From assembly GCA_046155605.1 (NCBI GenBank), contig JBJXFQ010000055.1, positions 25,657 through 89,656 of the forward strand: 64,000 nt of DNA. The letters run 5' to 3'. Source of the DNA: JAEUIZ01 sp046155605 (GTDB lineage Bacteria; Planctomycetota; Phycisphaerae; Phycisphaerales; UBA1924). Under the pieces are notes generated by a model that was not told where the DNA came from, did not search any database, and saw only the letters and a list, made by a program, of their open reading frames with translations. Positions 26,823-37,100 of this stretch are shown in pieces. How positions within the stretch are numbered: position 1 is the first letter of the stretch; each line of letters begins with the position of its first letter. A program made the translations under genes and the position numbers.

Positions 26823-27676
26823 CTCGCGCCACAACCAACCCGCCAACCGCAACAAGCCCCACCGACGCAGCCGCGCTCACGCCGAACAGCCCCACGCCGC
26901 GCCGAATCGAACTGCTCGGCATCCCGCTCGACGCGCTCACCGCCCGTGAAGCGATCGACCACATCGCTTCCTCGCTGGCCCGCGGCGAGGGCGGCTGGAC
27001 CCTCACTCCCAATCTCGAAATCCTCCGCCTCCTCACCACCGATCGCCGTTACGCCGACATCTGCCGCGGCGCGACGCTCCGCCTCGCCGACGGCATGCCG
27101 CTGCTCCTCGCCAGCCGACTCCGACGCACCCCACTCCCCGAGCGCGTCGCCGGGTCCGACCTCATCTGGTCCCTCACAGCCCGCATGGCCGACGAGGGCC
27201 GATCCGTCTTCTTCCTCGGCGGCAATCCGGGCGTTGCCGAAGAAGCCGCCCGCGTCCTCCGCAGCCGCTCGCCCTCCCTCCGCGTCGCCGGGACCGAGTG
27301 CCCTCCCTTCGGCTTCGAGAACGACCAGGCCTATGTGCCCGCGCTCGTCGAGCGACTCCGCCTCACCGCCCCGGACCTCTGCTTCGCCGCCATGAGTTCC
27401 TTCAAGCAAGACCAACTCATCGCCTCCCTCCGCCCCCACTTCCCGCGCACTTGGTTTGTCGGCGTCGGCATCTCATTCTCCTTCGTCACAGGCCACGTCC
27501 AACGCGCCCCACGATGGCTCCAACGCCTCGGGCTCGAATGGCTCCATCGTCTTGTGCAGGAACCGCGCCGTCTCGCCAAGCGCTATCTCCTCCACGGCCT
27601 CCCCTTTGCGGCCCGCCTGTTGGCGGTCTCGGCCATGCAGGGACTCACTCGCGGCGGTCACCGTGACGTCTCATAA
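26819..27676 (+). CDS. WecG/TagA/CpsF-family glycosyltransferase (GT26)
   Basis: A 285-residue GT26 enzyme, the family of WecG (ManNAcA transfer to lipid I) and TagA. A 30-residue Pro/Thr/Ala-rich N-terminus precedes the core. Conserved blocks are LLGIPLDALTAREAIDHI, TLTPNLEILRLL, the catalytic-Asp region RLADGMPLLLASRL, RVAGSDLIW, FFLGGNPGVAEEAARVL, and the C-terminal GLEWLHRLVQEPRRLAKRY. With the preceding dehydrogenase it could transfer the uronic acid to the undecaprenyl-linked acceptor. GTG 26819 is coupled to the dehydrogenase stop. It ends the glycosyltransferase operon; 186 bases follow before the exosortase operon. Confidence 0.9.
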   Translation: MTRATTNPPTATSPTDAAALTPNSPTPRRIELLGIPLDALTAREAIDHIASSLARGEGGWTLTPNLEILRLLTTDRRYADICRGATLRLADGMPLLLASRLRRTPLPERVAGSDLIWSLTARMADEGRSVFFLGGNPGVAEEAARVLRSRSPSLRVAGTECPPFGFENDQAYVPALVERLRLTAPDLCFAAMSSFKQDQLIASLRPHFPRTWFVGVGISFSFVTGHVQRAPRWLQRLGLEWLHRLVQEPRRLAKRYLLHGLPFAARLLAVSAMQGLTRGGHRDVS

Positions 27677-27862
27677 CCGCGACTTTCACCCGATCAGATC
27701 GGTGGCCGTTCTTGCCGCACTTGCCGCACTTTCGGACGTATGACAAGCACACTCCGACCTTCGCCTACGATCGCCGATAAGGGAGTCGTACCGGCCGAGG
27801 GCGGGTTGGGATCGATTGTTCGGCACCAGTTCGGATCGACTCGGCTGGAGGCGAGGAGTTGG

Positions 27863-28816
27863 ATGACGTCCCGAGCGGACCAGGGCGCTGCGGCGATGGT
27901 ATCGACTGTCCACAGACGGACCGAGACACCCACCGTGCGCGCGCTGGTGGTGCTCGCCGGTTCCGTGCGCCCTAGTGATCTCAGCCGCGCAATTGACAGT
28001 TCGCTTCTTGATCTGCCGGTTGTCGCCGGTGCGACGGTCCTGTCGTTGTGGATTGAGCAGGCGAGGTTGCTGGCCGAGCGCACAAACGTGACCAGCCTGC
28101 CGATGCGAGTGGTGATTGATCAGACCGGTCCGGCACCGATGGTCGAAGCGGCGGACGCGCGCGCGCCAGTGACCGTCGAGCGCGACCCGGCGGACTTCCG
28201 CGGCACGGGAGGGGTCTTGCGCGACAGCACCTCAACCTATGGCCCGGACGACCGGGTGCTGCTGGCGACGGGCGCACAGGTGTTGACCGAGCCCTTGCCG
28301 GGGTTGGTGGATGAGTTGTGGAAACTGGGCGGCGAGATCGCGCTGGTGGCGCACGCCGACGGCACGCCATCGGGGTTGTTTCTGGTGCGGGTGGGCGCGC
28401 TGGCGGGAGTGAATCCTGTGGGATTTGTGGACCTGAAGGAGCAGTTCCTGCCGCGGCTGGCCTCCCACGGCGCTGACATCCGCGTGCTGCGGCGGGCGAC
28501 GGCGACGGGCATCCCGGTGCGCACACTGGATGGGTATCTGGCGGCGCTGCGGAGCCGCGCGAGCGCGGGTGATCAGGGTGTGACGAACCCGTTTGCCGAG
28601 GACTGGGCGACGACGTTCTCGCTGGTCGATCCGGCGGCGCGAGTGGACCCGACGGCGACGGTGCATGACTCGGTGGTGCTGCGCGGCGGGGTGGTGGAGC
28701 GCGGCGCGACGGTGGTGCGATCGGTGGTTGGGCCGCGAGGCATCGTGAAGGCCGGGCAGACGGTGGCGGACTCGGTGATCGGCGCGGGGCGCGAGCGGAC
28801 GAGGGGCGCGGCGTGA
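27863..28816 (+). CDS. NDP-sugar pyrophosphorylase-like protein, catalytic motif absent
   Basis: The reading frame extends to ATG 27740 (358 residues), but the first 41 residues look non-coding and have no ribosome site. ATG 27863, preceded by GAGGAG, is preferred (317 residues). The fold is a nucleotidyltransferase with a C-terminal left-handed beta-helix: EQFLPRLASHGADIRVL and GIPVRTLDGYLAAL match the end of the catalytic domain, and VDPTATVHDSVVLRGGVVE plus ERGATVVRSVVG match hexapeptide coils. The N-terminal GxGTRLxPLT nucleotide loop of real pyrophosphorylases is not seen, so activity is doubtful; it may be a regulatory or scaffold paralogue. It opens the exosortase operon. Confidence 0.62.
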   Translation: MTSRADQGAAAMVSTVHRRTETPTVRALVVLAGSVRPSDLSRAIDSSLLDLPVVAGATVLSLWIEQARLLAERTNVTSLPMRVVIDQTGPAPMVEAADARAPVTVERDPADFRGTGGVLRDSTSTYGPDDRVLLATGAQVLTEPLPGLVDELWKLGGEIALVAHADGTPSGLFLVRVGALAGVNPVGFVDLKEQFLPRLASHGADIRVLRRATATGIPVRTLDGYLAALRSRASAGDQGVTNPFAEDWATTFSLVDPAARVDPTATVHDSVVLRGGVVERGATVVRSVVGPRGIVKAGQTVADSVIGAGRERTRGAA

Positions 28817-29691
28817 GCCTTCGACGACTCACCAACTTCGGCTGGACTCGTACGCACGCCTTGGGCGCGCTGGCGATGGCGTGCGTGGGTATCTATGCGA
28901 CGTGGGGCGCATGGAAGGACATCTACGACATCGCCTGGAACGACGCGGAATCCAGCCACATTTTCCTGGTGCCGATCGTGGCGGCCTGGATGTTCTGGGT
29001 TCGGCGCGCGCGGCTGCGGTTCTGCCCGCCGACGGGAACGGTGATCGGCCCGCTGCTGGTGGCGGTGGGCTGGCTGGTGTCGGTGTACGGGTTCAACGCG
29101 ATGATCCAGGCGCTGCACCACGTCGGTGCGGTGATGGTGGTGCTGGGGTGCGTGCTCTCGGTGCTGGGCAAGAACGTTCTCTTCCGGTTCTTCCCGGCGT
29201 TTGCGGTGCTGGTGTTCCTGGTGCCGGTGCCTGGGCGTGTTCGGCTGGCCTTGGCCGGGCCGCTGCAGAACGCGGCGGCTGGGGCGACACAGGCGATCTT
29301 TGAGACGATGGGCATCGCGGTGGAGCGCTCGGGCAACTTGCTGACGATCAACGGGGTCGATGTGGCGGTGGCCGAGGCGTGCAACGGGATGCGAATGGTG
29401 TTTGCGTTGGTGCTGGTGTCGTACGCGTTCGCGTTCAGCATGCCGCTGCGCAACTGGGTGCGGTTGGTGGTGCTTCTGGCGAGTCCGCTCTCGGCGCTCA
29501 TGTGCAATGTGATCCGGCTGATCCCGACGGTGTGGCTGTATGGAAACGCGAGCAAGGAGACGGCGGACACGTTCCATGACTACTCGGGCTGGGTGATGCT
29601 GCCGATCGCCTTCATGCTGCTTCTTGGCGTCATCCGCACGTTGCGATGGGCCTTGGTTCCGGTGGCGAGGTACAACCTGGCGTATCAGTGA
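28813..29691 (+). CDS. Exosortase (XrtU-like, membrane transpeptidase)
   Basis: A 292-residue polytopic inner-membrane protein with about eight hydrophobic segments. The exosortase/archaeosortase catalytic triad is complete: Cys190 in VAEACNGMRM, Arg235 in MCNVIRLIP and His255 in DTFHDYSGW. Exosortases cut C-terminal sorting tails of secreted proteins and probably attach them to cell-surface polysaccharide. The planctomycete position suggests the XrtU subfamily, but that is not proven by motif reading. The GTG start overlaps the upstream stop. An EpsI-like gene follows, the standard exosortase partner. Confidence 0.92.
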   Translation: MSLRRLTNFGWTRTHALGALAMACVGIYATWGAWKDIYDIAWNDAESSHIFLVPIVAAWMFWVRRARLRFCPPTGTVIGPLLVAVGWLVSVYGFNAMIQALHHVGAVMVVLGCVLSVLGKNVLFRFFPAFAVLVFLVPVPGRVRLALAGPLQNAAAGATQAIFETMGIAVERSGNLLTINGVDVAVAEACNGMRMVFALVLVSYAFAFSMPLRNWVRLVVLLASPLSALMCNVIRLIPTVWLYGNASKETADTFHDYSGWVMLPIAFMLLLGVIRTLRWALVPVARYNLAYQ

Positions 29692-29719
29692 TGCACGCCC
29701 TTTCGAGCAAGAGCAACTC

Positions 29720-30409
29720 ATGAGACCGTTTCTGACCAACTCGCTCGCTCCGATCGCGGCCCTGGCCCTGGCCATGGGGCTGTGGTTGCACATGCGGGCC
29801 TATGGCGCGGAAGACTCGCGCGACGACTTCCACGCGGCGGTGGCGGCGGCGGTGAAGGCGATCCCCGACCAGTTCGACGACTGGGTGGGCTCGGACCAGA
29901 GGCTCCCCGAGGCGGCGATCAAGTTGCTGCGACCGAACGCGCTCTTCGCACGCGGGTATGTCAACGTCGCCACAAGGCGCTCAGCCTCGGTAGTGCTGGT
30001 GCATTGCCGAGACGTGCGGGACATGACGGGGCACTATCCGCCCAACTGCTACCCGGCGAACGGTTGGACGGTGGCCGCGCCGGTGCGGGAGCGCGAATGG
30101 ACACTGTGGGGGCGACAGGTGCCGATCGCGGAGTACCGGTTCGCACGGACGGATTCGACGCAGACGCGGAGCGCGGTGGTGTACGACTTTTTCGTGCTGC
30201 CGACGGCGGGCGTTCTGACCGGGATGGAGAGGGTGTACAAGGCGACGGGTGATCACCGGGCGCGACCGTATGGCGCGGCGCAGGTGCAGGTCCTGGTTGA
30301 TGATTCGATTCCGGAGCCGGAGCGGGAGGAGATCGTGCGCGACTTGCTGGAGCATCTGGGCGAGGTGGTGAAGGTGCTGGAGAGTCCGCAACGGGGAGGA
30401 GCGTCATGA
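29720..30409 (+). CDS. Exosortase-associated EpsI-like protein (DUF3485)
   Basis: A 229-residue exported protein with one N-terminal hydrophobic helix (APIAALALAMGLWL). The diagnostic segment is MTGHYPPNCYPANGWTVA, the region around the conserved Cys of DUF3485/EpsI proteins. ATG 29720 is used; the longer version beginning at 29624 reads through the end of the exosortase gene. EpsI proteins are frequently fused or adjacent to exosortases and assist surface anchoring; the mechanism is unknown. It overlaps the next gene by ATGA. Confidence 0.85.
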   Translation: MRPFLTNSLAPIAALALAMGLWLHMRAYGAEDSRDDFHAAVAAAVKAIPDQFDDWVGSDQRLPEAAIKLLRPNALFARGYVNVATRRSASVVLVHCRDVRDMTGHYPPNCYPANGWTVAAPVREREWTLWGRQVPIAEYRFARTDSTQTRSAVVYDFFVLPTAGVLTGMERVYKATGDHRARPYGAAQVQVLVDDSIPEPEREEIVRDLLEHLGEVVKVLESPQRGGAS

Positions 30410-32742
30410 ACGAGGCGCGACGGCGACAGAATCAATCTCCGCACGCGGCGGCGCAGGCGGAGCCGGATTTCACGCGGGCAGGCGGTGGCACAGGGCATGA
30501 CGGCCACGACACCTCGCCGCTGGTGGTCCTGATGAAACTGCACCGACTGCTGCGCGGGCGCTATCCGCTGGCGATCGGGCTGGCGGTGCTCGGCGCGGCG
30601 GCGGGAGCGGTGGGCGGGTATATGTCGGCGACGCCCAAGTTCCAGAGCGTGGGAGCGATCCGGATCCAGCCGGTGATGCCCAAGACGCTGTACGAGTCGG
30701 AGGTGACGGGTGTGCCGCCGATGTTTCCGAGTTACGTACGGACGCAGGCGAACCTGCTGCAGGAGCCGCGTGTGATCGATCGGGCGATGCTCTCGCCGGA
30801 GTGGAAGAGCGTGGGGCGCGGGTACAGCCCAGAGGCGAAAGAGGAGTTTCGGCAGTCGCTGCAGGTAGGCGTCGATCGCGAAGAGCAGGAATGGATCAGG
30901 ATTCGGTTCACGGACGTTGAGCCCAAGGCGGCGCAGATCGCGGTGGAGCGGGTGATCGATGCGTACAAGGAGATCCACGGGAAGGATCAGAACATCATCG
31001 ACCCCGAGTTGATGCCGCGGCTCGAGAGCGACCGGCGGAGGCTGCTGACGGACCTTGCAGAGTACCAGCGGCGGATCCGGGCGCTGACGCAGGAGGCCGA
31101 GGTGCCGGACGTGGTAAAGGAGCACGCGGCAAAGATCGAGCGGTTGCAATCACTCAACGACGACCTCGAGCAGTTAGAGATGCGGATCAAGCAGATGGAA
31201 CTGCAACTCGCGCAGAAGGCCAAAGCGGACCCGGAGAAGGCCGCCAGCGAGCCGGAGGACTGGGAAGCGTCGCTGACAGAGATCGCCAAGGCGGACGAGG
31301 CGATCCAGAAGATGGTGGATGATCGAGACGCGATTCGGCTGAGGCTGGACCGGCTTCTCTCGGACGGCTACACGGAGAAGGCGCGGGTGGTGGTGACGAC
31401 ACGCTCGATGCTGGCGAACATGGAAGAGCGGCTGAAAGTGCGGACGAAGGAGTGGCTGGCCGAGCACAACGGGATCTTGCCTGCTGGTGACGGCTCGACG
31501 CCCACGACGGCGACCCCCGAGGCGCTCGAGAACCTGAAAGCGAACGTGTCGGTGTTGCGAGGATGGCGTGACAGCATCAAGGAAACAGCGTTCCGGCTCG
31601 GCGAGAAGCGCGACCAGATCGCGGCGCTGCAGGACGAGATGCGCAAAACGCAGGAAGAAATCGATCGCGTCGATACGCGGCTGCGGCAACTGGGAACGGA
31701 GATCAGGCCTGCGGAGGCCGGCGGCCTGCCCGGGCGGATCCGAATCGTGAGCGTAGGCGAGGTGCCGTTCAAGCCGTCGTCGGACCCGAGGCGGAAGTTG
31801 GCGATCTCGGGGTTTATTCTGGGCGCGGGCATCCCGATCGGGCTGATGATGCTCTGGGGGCTCCTCGATCGGCGGTATCGGTATTCGGACGACACGACGG
31901 CCGGCGCGAAGCACCCGACGCTGCTGGGTATTCTGCCGTACCTGCCCGAGCGGATGAACGATCCGGAGCAGGCGGGGATCGCGGCCCACTGCGTGCATCA
32001 GATCCGCGCCATGCTGCAGATCGGCGCGCACCTGGCGGGGCGGAAGGTCTTTGCCGTGACAAGCCCGACGGCGGGCGATGGCAAGACGAGCCTCTCGCTC
32101 TCGCTGGGGCTCTCGTTCGCGGCGTCGGGGGCCAAGACATGCCTGATCGACTTTGACATGATCGGCGGCGGGTTGACGTCGGCGATGCAGGCCAAGACCG
32201 ATGAGGGGCTGATGGACGCGGTGATGCGCGGGCAACTCAACGGGCACATCCGGGAGTCGGGGTTTCCGAAACTGTGGATGGTGCCGATCGGACGGGACGA
32301 CGCGAGGGACGTGAGCGCGCTCTCGCCGACGATGGTCCGACGGATCATCGAGCAGGCGAAGGAGAAGTTTGACATCGTCGTGATCGACACCGGCCCGATC
32401 CTGGGGAGCCTGGAGGCGTCGCTGGTATGCGCGTCGGCGGACGGGACGATCGTGGCGCTGGGGCGCGGGCAGCAGCGCGGGCAGGTGGATCGTGCGATGG
32501 AGGTCTTGCAGAGCATCGGGGCGCATTGCCTGGGCGTGGTGTTCAATCGGGCGGACCCCAGGGATTTCCGCCGCGCGGTGAGCAGCGCGTCGGTGCGGTC
32601 GAGGCCCGTGGCGGCAACCGAGGAGCGGCAGTTGCTGCTCCCGGCGATGGGACCGATGGCGCGGACGGTGGCGTCGCACATGCGACCAGAGACCCCGGCA
32701 ACTGACGGGAGCGCGAATGCGAGCGACGACAACAAGCCCTGA
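30406..32742 (+). CDS. Wzc/BY-kinase-type chain-length regulator, no C-terminal tyrosine cluster
   Basis: A 778-residue fusion of a Wzz-like chain-length determinant domain (membrane helix YPLAIGLAVLGAAAGAVGGY near residue 55, long coiled coil about 190-430, second membrane segment SGFILGAGIPIGLMMLW near 470) and a cytoplasmic P-loop kinase domain. The kinase has Walker A TSPTAGDGKTSLS near 552, a Walker A' with IDFDMIGGG, and Walker B FDIVVIDTGPI. It should control polysaccharide length and couple synthesis to export. The C-terminus after residue 735 (ATEERQLLLPAMGPMART and onward) has no tyrosines, so the usual autophosphorylated Tyr cluster is missing. The next gene starts 26 bases before its stop. 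Confidence 0.88.
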   Translation: MNEARRRQNQSPHAAAQAEPDFTRAGGGTGHDGHDTSPLVVLMKLHRLLRGRYPLAIGLAVLGAAAGAVGGYMSATPKFQSVGAIRIQPVMPKTLYESEVTGVPPMFPSYVRTQANLLQEPRVIDRAMLSPEWKSVGRGYSPEAKEEFRQSLQVGVDREEQEWIRIRFTDVEPKAAQIAVERVIDAYKEIHGKDQNIIDPELMPRLESDRRRLLTDLAEYQRRIRALTQEAEVPDVVKEHAAKIERLQSLNDDLEQLEMRIKQMELQLAQKAKADPEKAASEPEDWEASLTEIAKADEAIQKMVDDRDAIRLRLDRLLSDGYTEKARVVVTTRSMLANMEERLKVRTKEWLAEHNGILPAGDGSTPTTATPEALENLKANVSVLRGWRDSIKETAFRLGEKRDQIAALQDEMRKTQEEIDRVDTRLRQLGTEIRPAEAGGLPGRIRIVSVGEVPFKPSSDPRRKLAISGFILGAGIPIGLMMLWGLLDRRYRYSDDTTAGAKHPTLLGILPYLPERMNDPEQAGIAAHCVHQIRAMLQIGAHLAGRKVFAVTSPTAGDGKTSLSLSLGLSFAASGAKTCLIDFDMIGGGLTSAMQAKTDEGLMDAVMRGQLNGHIRESGFPKLWMVPIGRDDARDVSALSPTMVRRIIEQAKEKFDIVVIDTGPILGSLEASLVCASADGTIVALGRGQQRGQVDRAMEVLQSIGAHCLGVVFNRADPRDFRRAVSSASVRSRPVAATEERQLLLPAMGPMARTVASHMRPETPATDGSANASDDNKP

Positions 32743-34141
32743 GAGCGCGAGGCCGACGGTCTGGGGGATGGACCCGGTGCAGTTGCACTCGCGGTTCTGG
32801 GCGTCGCGCGGGATCCAGGTGGTGCGGCTTGGCGAGCCGTCGGAACTCGTCCGGCACGCGGAACTCTACCTGCTGACCGATCCGCGGACGCTGACGCTGT
32901 TCCGGCTCGCGCCGGTGGTCGAGCAACTGAGTTGGCTCGGCTCGGAACTCCTGCAACTGCGATTGCGCGATCAGCGCGACCGCGGGTATCGCGAGTTGGT
33001 CCGCACCGGCGTGGACGGGCGGTTCGAGCGGTTCCAGCGCGACTACGGCGGCTCGGACATGCGGCTGGCGCGCGTGGCGCTCACGCCCGAGCGCGGGCTG
33101 GCGTCGGTCTGGCAATCGGCACCGGACCCGAGAACCGGATGGCGGAAACTGCGCGAGGCCGTCGGACGATCGGATCGCTGGACGATGTCGGTCGAGGGGC
33201 ACGTCTACGACCGGCAGGCGGACGCGGAGGTGGCGGCGTTTGTGCATGATCTCGTGAGCACCTGGGATCGACCCGACGCGACGACGACGAACATCCGGCC
33301 GGCGGTGCCGCGGGTGTGGACGTTCGGCGAGGGCAAGGTCCCGGCGACGGCGCGGTGCTCGGGACCGATCTGGATCGGGGCGGGGCGGACGCTGCCGGAG
33401 GGCGCCATCGCGGTCGGGCCGAGCGTGCTGTGGGACGATCCGGCGTCGCGCCCGGTGCCCGAGGACGTGCGCTGGCTGGACCTTGAGCCGTCGGATCCCT
33501 TGAAGTTGCCGGTGCGTGCAGCGCAGCGGACGCAAGCGGGCGAGGCGGTGAAACGGGTGTTTGACATCGTGTTTGCGCTGGCGGCGCTGGCGATCACGCT
33601 CCCGCTCTATCCGCTGATCGCGCTGGCGATCCTGATCGAGGATCCGGGGCCGATTTTCTTCGTGCATGAGCGGGAGACCAAGGGCGGCAAGACATTCGGC
33701 TGCATCAAGTTCCGATCGATGAGGAAGGACGCGGAGCGGATCAAACGCGAACTGATGACGCAGAACAAAGCGGACGGGCCGCAGTTCTACATCCCCAACG
33801 ATCCGCGGCTGACGCGGGTGGGGCGGTTTCTGCGCAAACTGCAACTCGACGAGATCCCGCAGTTCCTGAACGTGCTGCGGGGCTCGATGTCGGTGGTCGG
33901 TCCGAGGCCGAGCCCTTTTTCGGAGAACCAGTTCTGCCCGCCGTGGCGTGAGGCTCGGCTGAGCGTTCGTCCCGGGGTGACGGGGTTGTGGCAGGTGAAG
34001 CGGACGCGGACAACGGGAGTGGATTTCCAGGAGTGGATCCGGTACGACATCGAGTACGTCGAGACGGCGTCGTTCTGGCTCGACCTGTACATTATCTGGC
34101 GGACCCTGATGCTGTTGGTCCGTGGAGTCACACGATCATGA
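32717..34141 (+). CDS. Initiating sugar-phosphate transferase (PF02397) with unusual N-terminal half
   Basis: A 474-residue protein. The C-terminal 190 residues are a phosphoglycosyl transferase that starts glycan synthesis on undecaprenyl phosphate: helix VFDIVFALAALAITLPLYPL, then IEDPGPIFFVHERETKGGK, IKFRSMRKDAE, LQLDEIPQFLNVLRGSMS and VVGPRPSPF. The first 280 residues lack the four membrane helices of WbaP-type enzymes. Instead, a soluble stretch contains the coil-like CSGPIWIGAGRTLPEGAIAV, resembling the hexapeptide end of a sugar nucleotidyltransferase. ATG 32717 has GGGAG at good spacing. It is translationally linked to both neighbours. Confidence 0.88.
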   Translation: MRATTTSPESARPTVWGMDPVQLHSRFWASRGIQVVRLGEPSELVRHAELYLLTDPRTLTLFRLAPVVEQLSWLGSELLQLRLRDQRDRGYRELVRTGVDGRFERFQRDYGGSDMRLARVALTPERGLASVWQSAPDPRTGWRKLREAVGRSDRWTMSVEGHVYDRQADAEVAAFVHDLVSTWDRPDATTTNIRPAVPRVWTFGEGKVPATARCSGPIWIGAGRTLPEGAIAVGPSVLWDDPASRPVPEDVRWLDLEPSDPLKLPVRAAQRTQAGEAVKRVFDIVFALAALAITLPLYPLIALAILIEDPGPIFFVHERETKGGKTFGCIKFRSMRKDAERIKRELMTQNKADGPQFYIPNDPRLTRVGRFLRKLQLDEIPQFLNVLRGSMSVVGPRPSPFSENQFCPPWREARLSVRPGVTGLWQVKRTRTTGVDFQEWIRYDIEYVETASFWLDLYIIWRTLMLLVRGVTRS

Positions 34142-37100
34142 GCCTGAAGCCCAAGACGGTTCGACGGCTGTTGCTGGTTGGCGCGGTGGCGGTGTTGCTG
34201 ATCGGGTCGGTGTTCGCGCTCTTTGTGGTGCGGCATTGGCAGGCCGGAAGGCTGACGGAGCGGCATCGCCAGCAGGGCCTGGCGGCGGTGCAGCGGCAGG
34301 ACTGGGTCACGGGCCTCTCGGAGTGCGGGAGTTACCTGAACCGGACGCGAGGGAAGCAGCGCGACCCGGAGGTGCTGCTGGCCTATGCCGATGCGCGGCT
34401 GAACATCCAGGAACCCACGGGCAAGCACACGATCGAAGCGATCCCGTTCCTGCGGCAGTATCTGGAGGCCAAGCCGGAGGATCGGGAGACGGCGCTGCGG
34501 CTGCTGAAGTTGTACATGGACGCCGGCTATTTCCCCGAGGCACGCGACGCGTCGTCGCGGCTTCGACCGATCGATCTGCGCGACGCGACGAAGAAAGACA
34601 TCGAGGTGCTCGAGATCGAGGCGATGGCGCTGCTGGGCGCGAAGGACGCATCGGATCGGCTCAAGCAGGTGCTGGCTCGGCTGGCGGACCTCGATCCGCT
34701 CAATGTGCCCGCGGGGCTCGTGCGGATCGACATGATGAATCAGGCGGGCTCGACGACGGAGGCACGGACCTACGCCGACAAGTTGCTCGCGGACCATCCC
34801 GGCGCGCCCCCGGCGCTGCTGCTGGCGGGTCTGGCGCGGCGGGCGCGTCCGACGGTCGAGGGATTGCTCGAAGCGGGCAGACTGCTGGGCGAGGCCGCGG
34901 GGCTGGACGCGACGGGCAAGCGAGTGCGGCCACCGGCGTACTCGGACGTGCAGTTTGCGCGCCGGCTGGTGGCGGCGATGGATGCGGTGGGTGCCGGCGA
35001 CTTCGCGCTCGAAGTGCTGCGCGACGGCGCGGAGCGGTGGAAGGAGATCGACTTCCGCCGGTTGTATGTCCGACGGCTGTGGCAGGATGGACGGATCGGG
35101 GACGTGGCGGAGGCGACGACAGACGTAAGCGTGGACGATCCGAAGGCCGACGCCGAGTTGCTGGGGCTTCGCGGGATGGCGCTGATGTCAACAGGCCAGC
35201 GCGAGGCGGGTCTGAAAATCGCGGGTGAACTGGCGAAGCGTCGCGGGGATTTCCGCGCGGCCTCGTGGGCGGTCGTGCTCCCTCTCGCGGACCCGCAGAC
35301 GGGCGTGAAGGCCTCTGACGCGGCGGAGACGCTGAAGAAGGCGGCGAAGGAGAATCCGTTCGAGCCGCTGATCCCGATGCTGCGCGGCGAGGCCCTGGCG
35401 TCGATGGGGCTCAAGGACGAGGCCCGCGCGTCGTGGGCGACCGTGACGCAAGTGCCCTCGGCGGCAGGCTGGGTGGTGCCACGGATGCGGATCGCGGAAT
35501 CGCTGCTGGCGGACGATCGAGCGGCGGAGGCGGCCGACATGGCGACCGAGGCGCTCTTCATGGCGCCGAATCGGTTGGCGGTCAACGTCCTGTGGCTCCA
35601 AGCACAGGCGGCGCGAATGATCAAATCGCCCGATGGCGGCTTTCCGCCGGCGGAGATTCTGAAGCGGCTCGATGTCGTGGAGCCGGAGATCGATCCTTCG
35701 AACCCCGACCCGAACTTCAAGAGGATGCGGCACTCGCTCGTGCCGGTCCGGGTGTTGCTGCTCTCGCGGACGGGCAAGCCCGACGAGGCGAAGTCGCTGG
35801 CGATGGCGGCGCTGGAAGCAGCCGACCCGCTCGACGAGGACACGATCCGCAGACTGGCAGCGGTGAGCCGGAGCGAGCGGCTGGGGCTCGAGGACATCGC
35901 GCTGAAGAAGGCCGAAGAGGTCTACGGCAAAACGGCGACGATCGAGTACACGCGGGCGTGCCAGTTGGCGGACGCTGGGCGGCCCGAAGAGGGGCTGGTG
36001 CAGATTCGCAATGCCGTGGCGGCCAAGCCTGGCGACTCGTCGATGCGTCTGGCCGAGGCGAGATATCTGGAACGGATCGGGCACCGCGACGCGGGATCGG
36101 CGTGGCGCGCGCTGGGCGAGGCCTTCCCCGACGATCTTTTCGTGCAGCGAACCGTGCTCGAATCGGTGGCGGCGACGGAAGATCGCGCGTTCATCGATCG
36201 CACGGCCGCTCGCTACCAGAAGGCCCAGGGCCAAGAGCAGCCGACCGAGGACGCGACGATCCGACTGGCGAAATCTCGCGCGCTGATCCGAAAGGGAACG
36301 ACCAAGGCCGACCGCGATCGGGCGGTGGCGATGCTGGCGGCGCTGGTGGGCGAGCAGCCGAACATGGTGGAGCCGAAACTGACGCTGGCGTCGGCGCTGT
36401 CGATGAGCGACGCGGGCAAGGACATCAGGCCGGACTATCCGCGCGCGATCACGCAACTGACGGACGCGCTGAATCTGGAGCCGCGCTCGCCGGTCATCTC
36501 GCTGGAACTGGCGCGGGTGTATCAACTCACGGGGAATCTTGGGGCGGCACGCGAAGCACTCGTGCGCGTGGCGTCGGACAAGACGCTGGACATCGGATCG
36601 CGACAGGTGGCGTCGGGGATGCTGCTGTCGCAGGGCGATCCGATGCCGGTGGCGGTCCCGACGCTGGCGGAGATCGTGGAGCAAGTGGGCGATCGCGCGC
36701 CGGCAGGGCTGCTGGTGATGCTGGGCGAGGCGTATCACCAACTTCGCCAGGACGACAAGGCCGAGGCGATGTTTGCGAGGCTGGTCGATCGGGCCGACGA
36801 TTCGGAGGCGATCTATCGCACGGCGTCGTTCTTCCAGAAGCGAAAGGACGAGGCACGGACAAAGGCGTCGCTGGCGCGGCTCGACGCGGCGAAACTCGCG
36901 CCGGGCGAGAAGGACGTGGTGCTGGGACGGCTCGCCGATGATCGCGGGGACGTGAACGAGGCGGTAGCGCGATTCACCGCGGCGACGGAGCAGGCGGCGG
37001 GCGACCCGGTGCCGTGGCGGCAACTGGCGACGTTCCAACTCAAGCGGGGCGAGGCGGCCAAGGCGCTCGAGGCCGCGGAGAAAGGACTGGCCAAGGCACC

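Noticed and set aside
27740..27862. Extra 41 residues at the start of the nucleotidyltransferase-like gene
   Set aside because: No ribosome site and atypical codon third positions; a better start with GAGGAG is at 27863, although the longer form cannot be excluded.
31174..32679. Reverse-strand frame of 501 codons opposite the Wzc-like gene
   Set aside because: Arg/His/Pro-rich shadow; the forward frame has Walker motifs.
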